A stretch of 64,000 bases of DNA from DASRSS01 sp963799045 (GTDB lineage Bacteria > Actinomycetota > Actinomycetes > Mycobacteriales > Jatrophihabitantaceae), in NCBI GenBank assembly GCA_963799045.1, contig CAWCVN010000001.1, positions 372,001 through 436,000 on the forward strand, read 5' to 3'. The position numbers and the translations under genes were made by a program. Of this stretch, positions 28,751 through 36,979 are shown in pieces. The notes beneath the pieces are model-generated. The model was not told the DNA's origin, searched no databases, and worked only from the letters and a program-made list of their open reading frames with translations. Within the stretch, counting starts at the first letter, position 1. Each line of letters starts with the position of its first letter.

Positions 28751-30694
28751 GTGTCCGAGGGCATCCTGGCTTCGATCGGCTCGCCGGGCGACCTGCGCGG
28801 TCTCGACGACGACCAGCTCACCTCGCTGGCCGCGGAGATCCGCGGGTTCCTCGTCGAGAAGGTGGCCGCGGCCGGTTCTGGCCACCTCGGCCCGAACCTG
28901 GGCGTCGTCGAGCTGACGCTCGCGTTGCACCGGGTGTTCGACTCGCCGAGCGAGCCGATCCTGTTCGACACCGGCCACCAGTCGTACGTGCACAAGATCG
29001 TGACCGGCCGGCGCGACGCGTTCGACGAACTGCGCCGCACCGACGGCCTGTCGGGTTATCCGAGCCGGGCCGAGAGCCAGCACGACTGGATCGAGAACTC
29101 GCACGCGTCGACCGCGCTGAGCTATGCAGACGGGCTGGCCAAGGCGTTCGGGGTGCGTGGCGAGCGCCGCCCGGTCGTGGCGGTCGTCGGCGACGGCGCG
29201 CTTACCGGCGGGATGTGCTGGGAGGCGTTGAACAACATCGCGGCCTCGGACCGTCCGGTAATCGTGGTCGTCAACGACAACGGCCGCTCCTACGCGCCGA
29301 CGATCGGCGGCTTCGCGCGGCACCTGGGCACGCTGCGGCTGCGGCCGGGGTACGAGAAGGCACTCGGCGACGTGAAGGCGGTTCTGCCGCGCGTTCCCGT
29401 TGTGGGCAGCCCGATCTACGAGACGCTGCACGGCCTCAAGCGCGGCGTGAAAGACATGCTCGCGCCGCAGGCGATGTTCGAGGACTTGGGGCTGAAGTAC
29501 CTCGGCCCGGTCGACGGGCACGACCGGGCGGCGGTCGAGCAGGCATTGCTACTGGCGCGGCGCTACGACCGTCCGGTGATAGTGCACTGCGTGACACAGA
29601 AGGGCCGCGGCTACACACCGGCCGAGAACGACGAGCTGGAGCAGATGCACGCGCCCGGCAAGTTCGACCCGGAGACGGGTGTGCGGGCACCGAAGAGCGG
29701 GCTGCGCTGGACGAACGTCTTCGCCGAGGAGCTGGTGCGCATCGGGGAGCTGCGCGACGACGTCGTGGCCATCACCGCCGCGATGTGCGAGCCGACCGGG
29801 CTGAACGAGTTCGCCGACCGGTTCCCGGAGCGCTTCTACGACGTGGGCATCGCCGAGCAGCACGCCCTGACCTCGGCGGCGGGACTCGCCTCGGGCGGAT
29901 TGCACCCGGTGATCGCGGTGTACTCGACGTTCCTCAACCGCGCCTTCGACCAGCTGCTGATGGATGTCGCGCTGCACCGGCTGCCGGTGACGGTCGTGCT
30001 CGATCGTGCCGGCGTCACCGGCGACGACGGCCCGAGCCACAACGGCATGTGGGACCTCGCGGTGCTCGGCGTCGTGCCCGGGCTGCGGCTGGCCGCGCCA
30101 CGCGATGCGGCGACGCTGCGCGCCGAGCTGCGCGAGGCCGTCGAGTGGCCGGAGGGCCCGACCGTCGTCCGGTTCCCGAAGACACCGCTCGGCGCCGAGC
30201 TCGCGGCGGTGCGTTCGCTCGCCGGCGTGGACGTGCTCGGTGAGCCGGCGGAGGCCGACCGGGTCGACGTGCTGATGATCTCCGTCGGGGCCATGGCTGC
30301 AGACGTGTTGAGCGCGGCGGCGCAGCTGACCGAGGCGGGCTGGTCGGTTCGTGTCGTCGACCCGCGCTGGGTGTACCCGGTGCCCGCGGCGCTGGTGGAG
30401 CTCGCCCGGGGTGCGGGGTTGGTCGTCACCGTCGAGGACGGCGTCGTCTCCGGCGGCGTCGGCGCCCGGGTCTCGCAGCTGTTGCGCGAGCAGGGCGTCG
30501 TCGTGCCGACCCGCGAGATCGGCATCCCGGCGCAGTTCCTCGCGCACGGCAAGGTGGCCGACGTGCGTGCCCGGGTCGGGCTCACGCCGGAGTCCATCGC
30601 CGAGCGGGTGCTGCGCTGGAGTGTGTCCGTGCTGGGCGCGCGGCCCGGTCCGGCCGAGGTAACTGTGGATGTGTCGCCGACGATCGCGAGCTGA
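28751..30694 (+). CDS. dxs: 1-deoxy-D-xylulose-5-phosphate synthase (second copy, hopanoid operon)
   Basis: An intact DXS of 647 residues from GTG 28751; GTG 28727 inside hpnH is an alternative. Motifs GSGHLGPNLG, GDGALTGG with NDNGRSYAPT, YLGPVDGHD, and FYDVGIAEQHALTSAAG show a complete ThDP enzyme. It is closely similar to the copy at 4182 along its length. Its place at the end of the hopanoid run, with IspH in the same operon, points to a role in raising isoprenoid flux to squalene. The first copy has a frame break, so this may be the working DXS. Confidence 0.95.
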   Translation: MSEGILASIGSPGDLRGLDDDQLTSLAAEIRGFLVEKVAAAGSGHLGPNLGVVELTLALHRVFDSPSEPILFDTGHQSYVHKIVTGRRDAFDELRRTDGLSGYPSRAESQHDWIENSHASTALSYADGLAKAFGVRGERRPVVAVVGDGALTGGMCWEALNNIAASDRPVIVVVNDNGRSYAPTIGGFARHLGTLRLRPGYEKALGDVKAVLPRVPVVGSPIYETLHGLKRGVKDMLAPQAMFEDLGLKYLGPVDGHDRAAVEQALLLARRYDRPVIVHCVTQKGRGYTPAENDELEQMHAPGKFDPETGVRAPKSGLRWTNVFAEELVRIGELRDDVVAITAAMCEPTGLNEFADRFPERFYDVGIAEQHALTSAAGLASGGLHPVIAVYSTFLNRAFDQLLMDVALHRLPVTVVLDRAGVTGDDGPSHNGMWDLAVLGVVPGLRLAAPRDAATLRAELREAVEWPEGPTVVRFPKTPLGAELAAVRSLAGVDVLGEPAEADRVDVLMISVGAMAADVLSAAAQLTEAGWSVRVVDPRWVYPVPAALVELARGAGLVVTVEDGVVSGGVGARVSQLLREQGVVVPTREIGIPAQFLAHGKVADVRARVGLTPESIAERVLRWSVSVLGARPGPAEVTVDVSPTIAS

Positions 30695-30701
30695 TCGTCG
30701 G
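30677..30701 (+). terminator. hairpin at the end of the hopanoid operon
   Basis: CCGACGATC and GATCGTCGG are perfect 9-bp arms around a 7-base loop. The dxs stop codon lies at the base of the second arm. It is the only strong hairpin before the next gene at 30724 and may end the operon transcript in part. Confidence 0.45.
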
Positions 30702-30723
30702 CCGTCGGCGATAGCGTGAGGCC

Positions 30724-31785
30724 ATGCCGTCGCCGAGCGAGCAGTTCCAGGTAGGGGAGCGGACCGTCCGTGTCTCAAACCCCGACCGCATGTACTTCCC
30801 GGCGATAGGCAAGACCAAGCGCGACCTGGTCGAGTACTACCTCGCCGTGGGCGACGGGATCGTGCGCGCGCTGCGCGAGCGGCCGTGCATGCTGCATCGC
30901 TACCCGGAAGGGCTCGCGGGGGGGAAGATCTACCAGAAGCGGCTGCCCAAGGGTGCGCCCGAGTGGGTCGAGACGGTGCAGGTCAGCTTCCCGTCCGGAC
31001 GCGTCGCCGACGAGCTGTGCGTCACCGAGCTGGCCTCGGTCATCTGGGCGGTGCAGATGTCCACGGTGGAGTTCCATCCGTGGCACACCCGGCGCGGCGC
31101 GGTGGAGAAACCCGACGAGCTGCGCATCGACCTGGACCCGCAGCCGGGCACCGGGTTCGCCGAGGTGCGGCAGGTGGCCGAGGTCGTGCACGAGGTGCTC
31201 GACGAGCTGGGCGCGGTCGGCTGGCCGAAGACGTCCGGCTCGAAGGGCGTGCACGTGTACGTCCGCATCGAGCCGGAGTTCGGCTTCCGGGAGGTGCGCC
31301 GCGCGGCGCTGGCGTTCGCGCGCGAGGTCGAGCGCCGCGTACCGGCGCAGGTGACCACGGCGTGGTGGAAGGAGCAGCGCGGCGCGCAGATCTTCCTGGA
31401 CTACAACCAGAACGCCAAGGACCGGACGATCGCTTCTGGTTATAGTGTCCGCGGCTTCCCGTGGGGTCCCGTGAGTGCTCCAGTGACCTGGACAGAGCTT
31501 CCCGATGTGGAGATGCGCGACTTCACGATAGCGACGATGCCGGCCCGTTTCGCGCAGCTCGGTGATCTGCACGCCGGCATGGATGATGCGGTGTGGTCGA
31601 TCGAGCCTTTGCTCGAGATGGCGGACCGCGACGAGGTCGACCGCAAGCTCGGCGACGCCCCGTACCCGCCGAACTACCCCAAGCAACCAGGGGAGCCGCC
31701 ACGCGTCCAGCCGTCCAAGAAGGTCCTCGCGCACTGGGACGACGCCGGCAACCGCATTGACGATGACGGCCCGAAGGACTCATAG
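30724..31785 (+). CDS. ligD: LigD-type NHEJ polymerase (hybrid gene: host 5' part, element-supplied 3' part)
   Basis: A 353-residue primase/polymerase of the LigD POL family used in non-homologous end joining. Catalytic acids are in LRIDLDPQPG, with the conserved SGSKGVHVYV and DYNQNAKDRTIA. Up to about 31424 the codons are host-like. After that, codons such as GCT-TCT-GGT-TAT-AGT are far less GC-rich. The 3' 360 bases have a second, high-GC counterpart at 41684-42031, 10,264 bases away. So a serine integrase entered here and the element restored the reading frame with its own 3' end. The protein should be functional. No ligase domain or Ku gene is in the window. Confidence 0.88.
   Translation: MPSPSEQFQVGERTVRVSNPDRMYFPAIGKTKRDLVEYYLAVGDGIVRALRERPCMLHRYPEGLAGGKIYQKRLPKGAPEWVETVQVSFPSGRVADELCVTELASVIWAVQMSTVEFHPWHTRRGAVEKPDELRIDLDPQPGTGFAEVRQVAEVVHEVLDELGAVGWPKTSGSKGVHVYVRIEPEFGFREVRRAALAFAREVERRVPAQVTTAWWKEQRGAQIFLDYNQNAKDRTIASGYSVRGFPWGPVSAPVTWTELPDVEMRDFTIATMPARFAQLGDLHAGMDDAVWSIEPLLEMADRDEVDRKLGDAPYPPNYPKQPGEPPRVQPSKKVLAHWDDAGNRIDDDGPKDS
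31420..31457 (+). other. left attachment junction (attL)
   Basis: Aligned at a fixed offset of 10,264 bases with the right junction. Shared blocks are GACCG (31420-31424), ATCGC (31429-31433) and GTCCGCGGCTT (31447-31457). Host codon use stops within the first block, so the crossover is placed at 31420-31433. Serine integrases need only a 2-base common core, which fits the short identity. Confidence 0.65.
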
Positions 31786-31822
31786 CCGAAAGTCGCAGAG
31801 TTCAATCCTGCCCCCGCGACCA
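31776..31822 (+). pseudogene. 3' half of a tRNA-Met(CAU)-like gene overlapping the ligD stop
   Basis: From 31776 the sequence runs GGACTCATAGCCGAAAGTC, then a T-arm-like GCAGAGTTCAATCCTGC (one extra base against GCAGGTTCAATCCTGC), then CCCCGCGACCA. This is the order of anticodon loop with CAT, variable region, T-arm and acceptor end of elongator tRNA-Met. No 5' half lies upstream; that space is ligD coding sequence. It is therefore a fragment and not a working tRNA. Confidence 0.5.
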
Positions 31823-32073
31823 CGACAAAGGGAACTCGAACCAGCCCGCTCGTTGCCATGACAAGATCAGTGGGAATTACGGGTCGCGGTGAATCCGATT
31901 GACTTCGAGCCGGCACGGGCCATCCATAGAGTTGCGGTCCCTCCGCTGGTCGGCGCCAGGCGTGGCGGGGACGCGGCGGGGCCTACGCGTCACGGACGGA
32001 CAAGACCATCGCATTCCCGGAAGCGGATTCCACAGCGGGACTGGGTCCAGAACTCCTGACATAGAGGGATGGA

Positions 32074-34371
32074 TCATGAGTCGTCGGGAGTGGGTTTGAC
32101 GTTGTAGATGATCTTGAGGTTGGTGTCGGGGTAGATCGTTTCGGTGGCGGTGAGCTCGCGGCAGAGGGCGGCGATCGCTCGGCTTCGCCGGGGTGCTGTG
32201 GCGGGGTCGAGGGTGACGTGCAGGGTGTCGCCGACGATGCGGAGATCGCCGGACAGCGTCATGGCTTCCCGGATCAGGGCGCGGGCTTCGTCTTCGGCCC
32301 GCCGGTAGTGCGGGGCGATCATGCGGGCGAGGGTGGATTCGCTGTTGTAGGCGGCCATCCGGATCGCGTGCGTGATCAGCTTGCGTTCGGCTTCGAGCAG
32401 CCTGGCGTCGGGTCGGACCTCGCGCAGCGGGATGTGGCTCGGCGTGGCTCGTGACGTCTCGGCGGCGTGCTCGAGCTGTTTGCGGGCGGCCGCGAGGGCG
32501 CGGTCGGCGGCGGGGTTCACTGTCGCGGTTCCACCCGATCCCGGCTGCCGGGCGACGGCGAGGGCGTCGTCGAGGGCGGCGGCCATCGCCTTCTCCGCCT
32601 TCGCCACGGCGGCGCGCGCGGTGTCGACGGCGTTCTTCGCCTGTTGTTTGGCGGGGCTGGGGACGAGCCGGTCGCCGTCATCGGCGGTGTCGGCGTAGGA
32701 GTCCAGGGCGTCGAGCGCGAAATGCAGTCTGGCGTACTTGAAGTAGTTCTCTTGCCGCCATCGCGCCGACAGCCGCCAGCACACCTCGGCCGCGGGCAGA
32801 TCGGTCCGGGAGGTGAGGACGGGGATCTGCGCGCCGTCGGCGGCCAGGCGACACACCTGCCGCAGCCGGATCGTGTCCTGCTGGTGGCCGGGCGGCAGCG
32901 CCAATTCCACGCTCGTGTCGGCCAGCCGGTAGGCACCTTCGCGCCCATCGGGGTCGGTCCAGACATGGTCGGTGAACGCGTCGGGATCGACGCGGTCGTA
33001 CGGGGCTTTGCGGTAGGTGATCAGGTCGAAGCCCGCCTCGATGATCGAGGCGAACAGCACCGGGGACCAGCCACCCCGGTCGAAGATCACCGTCACCTGC
33101 CGCCCCGCGCCGACAACGTCGCGCAGCTCGGGCAGCAGCCGGGTCAGCTCCGCGGCCAGGCTCGCCCCCGGCGCCGCGGCGACCATCAGCACCGGGTCGG
33201 CGAACGCGTCGGCCACCCACGTCTCGTTCGTCGCCCGCGCGGCCATGTGCAGCCGGGCCACATGGGTCTTGGGCAGATCCCGCGTTCCCGAATACACCCG
33301 CACATGCCCATCGACATAAAGGAACCCGAGCACCTCCGGCCGCGCCGCCGCATGCTGGCGGGCCAGCGCGGCCTGCAGGTCCGCGCCCTTGCCGGCCCCG
33401 GCGAGCTCGCCCAGTTTGCGGCGCAGCGTCTTCACCTCCGGCGCCCGGTCGAGCCCGAGCAGCCGCCCCAGATCGGCCGGCCGGATCCGGGTGGCGCCCT
33501 CGGCCCGCGGGTCGCGCAGCAACGCCAGGAACAGCATCATCAGCAACGTCGCCCGCAGCCCGTAGAAACCGTTGCGCAGCCGACCGTAGGTCTGCGTGAA
33601 CGCCTCCACCAGACCGGTCGAGGCGAGCGCGGGCAGGATCAGCAGCAGCCCCGCCAGCGGCAGCTGCGCACCTTGCGTGAACACCGGCTCCGCCTCGACC
33701 AGCAGCCCGGTTCGCGCCAACGCCCGCTCCCCGACACGCCGCGCCGGAGCCGGCAACACCGGCAGCGGCGCATCACCAGCGTTCTCGTCAGCATCAGCAT
33801 CAGCATCAGCATCAGCGTCAGCATCGGCGTCAGCGTCAGCGTCAGCGTCGGCGGAGGCTTCGGCATCCACAGGTGCGGCGCCGTGGCGTGCTTCCCAGCC
33901 AGCGCTGCCCTTGCGGCGCCCCAACGCCACCCGCACCGTCGCGGTGTCGACCCTGCACCGTTGCGCGATCACGGCCAACGTGAACCCTTCGGCGTCCAGG
34001 TCGCGGATCCGCGCGGCGAGCGCATCGGTCAGCTTGCTCGGCCCTTTCGGGCCGCGCTTGCCCGGCGCCAGCCCGGCCACCCCGCCGGCGTCGAAGTCCG
34101 CCACCCAACGCCACAACGTCGTCGTCCCCACCTTGAACGCCGCGGCCACCGCCACCGCGCTGGCGATCCTCGTGCGCACCAGCTGCACCGCAGCCAACCG
34201 GCGGCCCGCCTCGTCGCCAGCCGAGTAGGTGAACGTCACCAGCCCGCACACATGCACCACGCCGCCGTCGGCGCCTTCGGCCAGCGCCGCGACCGGGCCG
34301 ATCGGCGTGGCCTGAGCCGGCAGCAGAGCAAGCACCGGCTGCAGCACGCTGACCACCCTGCCACCCCACAA
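32074..34371 (-). CDS. DDE transposase of the insertion sequence
   Basis: A 765-residue transposase. The N-terminal region has two helix-turn-helix units (TTLWRWVADFDAGG and LAVIAQRCRVDTATVRVALG), suited to end binding. An acidic Asp-Ala repeat linker follows at about 175-200, then a catalytic half with YVDGHVRVYSG, VTVIFDRGGWSPVLF and RWRQENYFKYARLHF, which I read as the three DDE acids with an IS4-like terminal motif. Lys/Ala-rich coiled coil lies near 600-660. ATG 34371 is used; a GTG lies six codons in. No family number is assigned with certainty. Confidence 0.8.
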   Translation of the reverse strand: MWGGRVVSVLQPVLALLPAQATPIGPVAALAEGADGGVVHVCGLVTFTYSAGDEAGRRLAAVQLVRTRIASAVAVAAAFKVGTTTLWRWVADFDAGGVAGLAPGKRGPKGPSKLTDALAARIRDLDAEGFTLAVIAQRCRVDTATVRVALGRRKGSAGWEARHGAAPVDAEASADADADADADADADADADADADENAGDAPLPVLPAPARRVGERALARTGLLVEAEPVFTQGAQLPLAGLLLILPALASTGLVEAFTQTYGRLRNGFYGLRATLLMMLFLALLRDPRAEGATRIRPADLGRLLGLDRAPEVKTLRRKLGELAGAGKGADLQAALARQHAAARPEVLGFLYVDGHVRVYSGTRDLPKTHVARLHMAARATNETWVADAFADPVLMVAAAPGASLAAELTRLLPELRDVVGAGRQVTVIFDRGGWSPVLFASIIEAGFDLITYRKAPYDRVDPDAFTDHVWTDPDGREGAYRLADTSVELALPPGHQQDTIRLRQVCRLAADGAQIPVLTSRTDLPAAEVCWRLSARWRQENYFKYARLHFALDALDSYADTADDGDRLVPSPAKQQAKNAVDTARAAVAKAEKAMAAALDDALAVARQPGSGGTATVNPAADRALAAARKQLEHAAETSRATPSHIPLREVRPDARLLEAERKLITHAIRMAAYNSESTLARMIAPHYRRAEDEARALIREAMTLSGDLRIVGDTLHVTLDPATAPRRSRAIAALCRELTATETIYPDTNLKIIYNVKPTPDDS
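33787..33852. repeat. hexanucleotide tandem repeat encoding (Asp-Ala)n
   Basis: About eleven copies of a 6-base unit, GTCAGC/ATCAGC with small variants on the plus strand, encode an Asp-Ala run in the transposase linker. Such a tract can change length in 6-base steps without breaking the frame. Confidence 0.85.
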
Positions 34372-34709
34372 ACACGCTGACGCCGACCTGAAAATTATCC
34401 CAGCGAGTAGGCGCGGACGATCACAGCGACATGCAGGAAACGCCTACCAGCAAAGGGAATTCACGAACCCCGGAAGTTCTATGTCAGGAGTTCTGGGGTC
34501 GCGTGGCGATGAACCGCGCGACGTATAGGCGCTGCCAGCGTGTCGCAACCGCAGCGACCCGGTCGGCCACCAGTGGACATTCACCCTATCCGTAGCCGAA
34601 CTCCCAGCCGGAGATCTGGGGTGGGGACCACGGTCTCAGCGTGGTAGCGCCGGCCCGGCGACGGATCCCTTCCCGTAGGTGATCGCGTAGAGCTTCTGAG
34701 CGAACAATC

Positions 34710-35048
34710 TTAGCTATGCAGAGGAAGCGCTGTAGCTCGGATTTCCCTGACGTATAGCTCTATGCGTGGCGAGTCGGCACGTCCGAGTGACTCATGCGCC
34801 AAAGCCAGAATTCTGTCGACCGCCGCGCCGGGACTGGGAGCGCTGCGCCGAGCATCGAACACCACGCCAGCGCTGCCGTCAGGGTAAGCCAGCTCGCTCA
34901 CTCGGGCATCTCGATCAAACTCCGAGCATTCGACAAAGATGCCAGCTAGCCTTCTTATTTCCTCTGACTTCGGAGAGGTTGAAGGCTCGCACGCGGTCTC
35001 TATCTCGACCCGCCAGACCGTTGGAGTTGGTGGTATGCGGATTGTCAT
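34710..35048 (-). CDS. hypothetical protein, second gene of the element's cargo pair
   Basis: A 112-residue soluble protein with no recognised domain. It is rich in Glu/Arg, with a central IRRLAGIFVECSEFDRDARV. Its ATG at 35048 overlaps the stop of the secreted-protein gene (ATGA), so the two are made together. GC is lower than in host genes. A size of about 110 residues and coupling to a secreted protein could fit an accessory or immunity role, but nothing in the sequence proves that. Confidence 0.55.
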   Translation of the reverse strand: MTIRIPPTPTVWRVEIETACEPSTSPKSEEIRRLAGIFVECSEFDRDARVSELAYPDGSAGVVFDARRSAPSPGAAVDRILALAHESLGRADSPRIELYVREIRATALPLHS

Positions 35049-35581
35049 GCAGTGAATTCCAGCGCGGCGCTTGCCTTCCGCTGCTTATCCGTTCGATCCG
35101 TTCGATAGTATTGCATGCACGCTACCCACCACCCGGTTCCATGGACCGGTGAAGCGCCTTTCACTGGCACCTGCTTCTGAACGTCGTGTCCAGGCCTAAC
35201 CAGGAATGGCTGATCGTGGTTGTTGATTCCGTTGGATTCGGCGACGACTCGACAGCCATATTGGGTGACCCATCCACTCTCGGGGCCGGACACCTTCTGG
35301 GGGCAGAGGTACAAGTTCATGAGGTATTCCTTGACCGTCATAGAGCCGTTCTGGCACCAGAACGTGCCCTTTGCATCAGCACCCTTCCCGGGTGTCGATG
35401 AAGGATGCGGATTGTCCATACGGACGTCGCAGATCACGGGCTCAGCCGGTGACGCAGATGCCGGTACGGCCGACGCGAGCGTCGCGGCCATTAGCGCGGC
35501 CAGTACCGCGGCGATCGCACGTCTCCTGAGACTGCGGTGCATGGCGCGGCTCCTTCGGGTTGGCCGGTTGGCCTGGGTCAA
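35045..35581 (-). CDS. secreted hypothetical protein, first gene of the element's cargo pair
   Basis: A 178-residue protein with a Sec-type signal peptide. Basic residues RRSRAMHRSLRRR are followed by the hydrophobic IAAVLAALMAATLASAV and a likely signal-peptidase site after PASASPA. The mature part is about 130 residues with four cysteines (ICDV, FWCQN, YLCPQ, YGCRV) plus one in VACMQ, suggesting disulfides outside the cell. No family is recognised. It is co-transcribed with the 112-residue partner and is probably cargo of the integrative element. Confidence 0.6.
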   Translation of the reverse strand: MTQANRPTRRSRAMHRSLRRRAIAAVLAALMAATLASAVPASASPAEPVICDVRMDNPHPSSTPGKGADAKGTFWCQNGSMTVKEYLMNLYLCPQKVSGPESGWVTQYGCRVVAESNGINNHDQPFLVRPGHDVQKQVPVKGASPVHGTGWWVACMQYYRTDRTDKQRKASAALEFTA

Positions 35582-36067
35582 TCAGTAAAGTGAGCGCCAA
35601 GCTATGCGTTCGATGTGAAGTGTGTCAAGGATCGACCGAGTTGTCCGATGCCAAGTCCGGGCCACGGGTAAGCCGGAGTGCACCTCGTCGGCTGCCTGGC
35701 GCGTTGCCGTGCACCACAAGCCGAACCCGCTACGGAACGCCGCAGGGCAAGGGCCGCGCGCCGCGCCGGCGCGACGGGCTGCCGTCCCGCAGCACCCGCC
35801 CGGTGCCGGTGTAGCGGACAGGTACGCCATACGACACGGTTGACGCCACTGGCCCAGGGCGTCGTGTGCACGGCCATCGGCTACCGCGAACGACGCAGGC
35901 AGGCGCATCTGGCCATGAGCGCTGGTGGGCTCAACGGCCACCCGGAAGAAGGGCAACCCCGCAGCTGGCTCCGGCATTCTCGAGCAGTGTCGCGCGACGA
36001 GAGGCGGCGGCGCTGGCCTATCGGTGTTGACCGACGCTCTGGATGACGGTGATGGCGTCGTTCATCA
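35582..36067. other. non-coding stretch inside the element
   Basis: About 490 bases between the secreted-protein gene and the nested transposon. Open frames exist on both strands but have Arg/Ala-rich, low-complexity translations and no start signals. The upstream region of the secreted-protein gene (35582-35650) should hold its promoter; none can be assigned. Confidence 0.4.
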
Positions 36068-36091
36068 TGACGACGTACTCGTGGCATTGGG

Positions 36092-36120
36092 ACGCCCCGC
36101 CGGCGTAGCCGGCGGGGCGT
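36092..36120 (-). terminator. strong hairpin downstream of the transposon ATPase
   Basis: ACGCCCCGCCGGC-GTA-GCCGGCGGGGCGT is a perfect 13-bp stem with a 3-base loop. It lies 47 bases after the ATPase stop, just inside the proposed transposon end. It may end the transposon mRNA and also block read-through from outside. Confidence 0.75.
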
Positions 36121-36166
36121 TGGTGTTCATGGTGTCGCGGTGATCGTCAGATCGTCGCGGTGGTGA

Positions 36167-36979
36167 TCACTCTGCCGTGACCTCGGCGACGGCTGCTCGG
36201 GCTGATGACTCGTCGACAATGTTCTTCTTGGCGGCGAAGGCGGCGACGAGGGCTTGGACGGCGAGGTTGTTCACCGCTCGTGGCAGGCCACGGGAGACCT
36301 GATGGATCAGGGCGGTGGCGTCGTCGCTGAACAGGGTGTCCGAGCGTCCGGCCAGTTTCAGGTGGTGGCCGATGTAGCTGTGGGTCTCCTTGTCGGTCAT
36401 GCCGTGCATCGCGTAGCGCAGGGTGATCCGTTGGTCGAGGGCGGCGAAGGTGCCGAGCTTGATCCGCCGGCGGAGCGTGGGTTGTCCGACGAGCAGACAG
36501 GCGAACGGCGAGTGGCTGTCCATGTCAGCGTTGGTCAAGAGCCGAAGCTCTTCGAGCTGGTTCGTGTCGAGCAGGTGCGCTTCGTCGAGCACGAGGATGG
36601 TGGTGCGGCCGCGTTCGTGTTCCTCGGCGGCGAGCAGGTCCATCGTCTGTGGGATCAACGAGGCTTTGTGGAATCGGGGGACGCCGCCGAGGGCGGTCAC
36701 GATGCAGCCGTAGAGGCCGCGGCCGCCGACGGCGGGGTTGCCGAGGTAGATCACCGTGTGCCGTGAGGAATCGAGTATCGCGAGGGCGGCGCGGACGGCG
36801 ACGGTCTTCCCGGCGCCGACCTCGCCGGTGACGACGCCGAGGCCGCGTTCGCTGATGCACCAGCCGATCCGGGCGACGGCTTCGGCGTGGGTGTCGTGCC
36901 GGTGCAGCATCTGCGGCGCCAGCGCCCGCCCGAACGGTGTCTTGGTGAACCCGTAGTGCGACTTCAGCTTCTCGATCAC
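36167..36979 (-). CDS. ExeA/IstB-like AAA ATPase of the transposon
   Basis: A 270-residue AAA+ ATPase that helps the DDE transposase choose and bind targets. It starts IEKLKSHYGFTKTPFGRA, typical of ExeA-like proteins. Walker A is TGEVGAGKTVAVRA at about 49, Walker B ILVLDEAHLLD at about 126, and sensor/arginine features follow in DQRITLRY and RGLPRAVNNLA. GTG 36979 overlaps the transposase stop (GTGA), which fixes the start despite a longer open frame. Confidence 0.88.
   Translation of the reverse strand: MIEKLKSHYGFTKTPFGRALAPQMLHRHDTHAEAVARIGWCISERGLGVVTGEVGAGKTVAVRAALAILDSSRHTVIYLGNPAVGGRGLYGCIVTALGGVPRFHKASLIPQTMDLLAAEEHERGRTTILVLDEAHLLDTNQLEELRLLTNADMDSHSPFACLLVGQPTLRRRIKLGTFAALDQRITLRYAMHGMTDKETHSYIGHHLKLAGRSDTLFSDDATALIHQVSRGLPRAVNNLAVQALVAAFAAKKNIVDESSARAAVAEVTAE

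Larger units (their letters stand above)
32047..34496. mobile_element. insertion sequence with 19-bp perfect terminal inverted repeats
   Basis: The left end CCAGAACTCCTGACATAGA (32047-32065) and the right end at 34478-34496 are exact inverted copies. They enclose one transposase gene on the minus strand, for a total of 2450 bp. GGT borders both ends and may be a 3-bp target duplication or chance. It sits within the integrative element. Confidence 0.85.

Noticed and set aside
35582..35977. A 131-codon leftward frame
   Set aside because: No start signal, biased Arg/Ala/Gly composition and no recognisable sequence; it overlaps the probable promoter of the secreted-protein gene.
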